From Calocera cornea HHB12733 (taxonomy: Eukaryota > Basidiomycota > Dacrymycetes > Dacrymycetales > Dacrymycetaceae): DNA of 21,292 nucleotides. Positions 20,060 through 21,292 of this stretch are shown in pieces. Position 1 is the first letter of the stretch. Each line of letters opens with the position of its first letter. The stretch lies in the NCBI GenBank assembly GCA_001632435.1, contig KV424163.1:1-21292 (forward strand), read 5' to 3'. Below the pieces are notes generated by a model. The model saw nothing but the letters and a program-made list of their open reading frames with translations, had not been told where the DNA came from and ran no database searches. Position numbers and translations under genes: made by a program.

Positions 20060-20194
20060 GAAGCAGATCCAAATCAGAAGGTGGCCGGTGGTGACTCTTG
20101 GGCCGCTTTACCGCCGCTTTTTGTTGACGCGTCGTTCCTTCGGTCCACCACCACCGAGAACGCCCACTTCACTCGAACGCCTCTACTCCTCACC

Positions 20195-21292
20195 ATGGCG
20201 CACCGGCGCACGACAAAACGCGAAGCGATGGCGGTGGATCGCGGGACGAGGGCAGCGAACCGCGCGGCACGTCAAGAGTCCGTCGGTAGTGAAACGCCGT
20301 CGACCACGAGCAAGAAACGCGTATCGATCACGTCGAGCGAGGCCCCGAGAGCTAAGGCGTCGAAGGCGGGCGAGACGACTGCCGACGAAGCAGAGGGCGA
20401 ACGCCCGGCGACATCTGTGACCGAGGAGACGCCGACGTCGAAGCAACCGACGGCTGAGCCAGAGGACGCGGAGTCGGTGGTCGAAAAAGGCGAGGAGCCG
20501 TCGGAGGAAAGAGGCGAGGAACCGGGCACTGTGGACACAGTGTTGTCGACGGATGTCGCCGAGGAGGGACCTAACGAAGAGGCGACGACGGAGACCGAAC
20601 CCGCGCCGGTCGAACAACAGACGGATGCTGAGACGTTGCCGGCGACACCGTTCGTCGCGCTGCAAGACGGTGAAGAAGATGGGCCGCCGGTAGACGAGGT
20701 TATCGCCGAGCGGATGAAGAAGTACGGGAAGCAAGTGCCGTCGAGGCCTGCGGCGCGAGATGCATGGGCGAATGATCCGGAGAAGATTGGACCGTGGAGG
20801 GTACGTCTAGCTGCCGGTATGAGAGACCGACAACGGCTGACATCGTTGGCAGCGCCAAGTCGTGAGCGACGCGAAAAGATCGGTCGAAGGCTTCAAGCAG
20901 CTGAAGGTCGACAAGGTGCGGTATCTGAAGGCGAACGCGCAGAAGGCGTGGTACGACGCATGGGTAAGCACCGGTCGAGGACAACGAGAACGCCATGCTA
21001 AACGTGTCGGTAGGGGGTACCGTATAACGCCGTACCGAAGGGTGCGGAAACCGACCTGCCCGACGACGACTTTCCTGCGCCGATCGCGTCGCAGTCGACT
21101 GAACCGGATGAAGAAACGCGCGCTCTTCGGGACGCGTTCGAACAAGCGTTGGCGGCGAAGAATGGGCCAGCCGCAGCTGAACGCACGGTCGGTCCGATCG
21201 TTCGGAGCAGAGTACCGACGGAAGATGTGGAAGAGCCGGTCGAGGACGTCGCGCCGACAGCCGTGGAACAAGCCACCGTGGCGAATGACACC
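20195..21292 (+). CDS. Unrecognised CpG-rich spliced gene, 5' part
   Basis: Exons 20195-20800, 20853-20963 and 21014 to the window edge; the gene continues beyond it. Both introns are canonical and phase 0: 52 nt (GTACGT, branch-like CTGAC, GGCAG) and 50 nt (GTAAGC, CTAAA, TAG). Splicing gives an open frame of 332 visible residues, whereas the unspliced frame stops at 21001. The start (caccATGgcg) has a good context. Residues 1-55 are basic; about 60-165 are Glu/Thr/Pro-rich and probably disordered; next come VDEVIAERMKKYGKQ, DAWANDPEKIGPWR and a Lys-rich helical exon 2 (VEGFKQLKVDKVRYLKANAQ), then more acidic sequence. No domain or transmembrane segment recognised. ACG, TCG, GCG and CCG codons are very frequent, unlike the preceding genes. 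It could belong to a mobile element or be a lineage-specific gene. Confidence 0.65.

Larger units (their letters stand above)
18948..20194. other. TACCG/CGGTA-rich accessory stretch
   Basis: No confident gene. From about 19068 to 20110 I count roughly 20 TACCG or CGGTA pentamers, against about two expected by chance. Several form dyads: TACCG-N7-CGGTA at 19068-19084 and 19741-19757, CGGTA-N7-TACCG at 19273-19289 (equivalent to CGG-N11-CCG), and GTCGGTA-gagg-TACCGAC at 19238-19255. TACCGAAGG recurs near 19304, 19337 and 19711 and again at 21031. Several frames stay open at 19127-19615 on both strands because of this repetitive composition; none is convincing. Confidence 0.55.

Overview
The window is nuclear DNA of a filamentous basidiomycete, most likely an Agaricomycete. 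The genes are GC-rich and close together, and they are split by very short GT-AG introns (about 46-74 nt). They encode fungal proteins: the kinetochore protein Mif2/CENP-C, the GATOR1/SEACIT subunit Iml1, and a Tag1-like vacuolar membrane protein. TTAGGG-type telomeric repeats also occur. No bacterial operon features, tRNA, rRNA or CRISPR were seen.

Layout. 1-420: a 94-bp tandem repeat that runs off the left edge. 719-2988 (-): a Mif2/CENP-C gene with all hallmark domains but three separate lesions (an in-frame stop, a one-base frameshift, a 7-bp tandem duplication), so probably a pseudogene or a badly assembled allele. 3500-8544 (+): an intact five-exon IML1, divergent from Mif2. 8752-9654 (-): an unrecognised basic, probably nuclear protein. 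9655-10790: no gene; it holds a degenerate interstitial telomeric tract and a long perfect palindrome, framed by 45-bp inverted repeats. 10791-12188 (+) and 12407-14643 (-): two convergent genes for single-pass membrane proteins, the second Tag1/YLR173W-like. 15279-18441 (+), divergent from the latter across a TATA-containing intergenic region: a large unrecognised protein built by tandem exon duplication, with an array of SUMO-interacting-like motifs and a lysine-rich tail.

18442-21292 looks accessory. It starts with a 413-bp non-autonomous Tc1/mariner/pogo-type element with a TA target duplication. About 1.2 kb follows that is strongly enriched in TACCG/CGGTA, often as dyads. Three copies of a CCGCGGGGGACTTT box lie there; two are followed by a hairpin whose stem covaries and whose invariant GTCCTC loop can pair back to the GGGGAC of the box. 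Last is the 5' part of an unrecognised, CpG-dense, spliced gene that runs off the right edge. The box-plus-hairpin module and its neighbouring orphan gene are the best candidate here for something undescribed.

Mif2 (centromere), Iml1 (amino-acid control of TORC1) and the Tag1-like protein (vacuole/autophagy) are housekeeping genes with no obvious pathway link. Positions and splice models were worked out by eye; family assignments rest on recognised motifs, with no database search.
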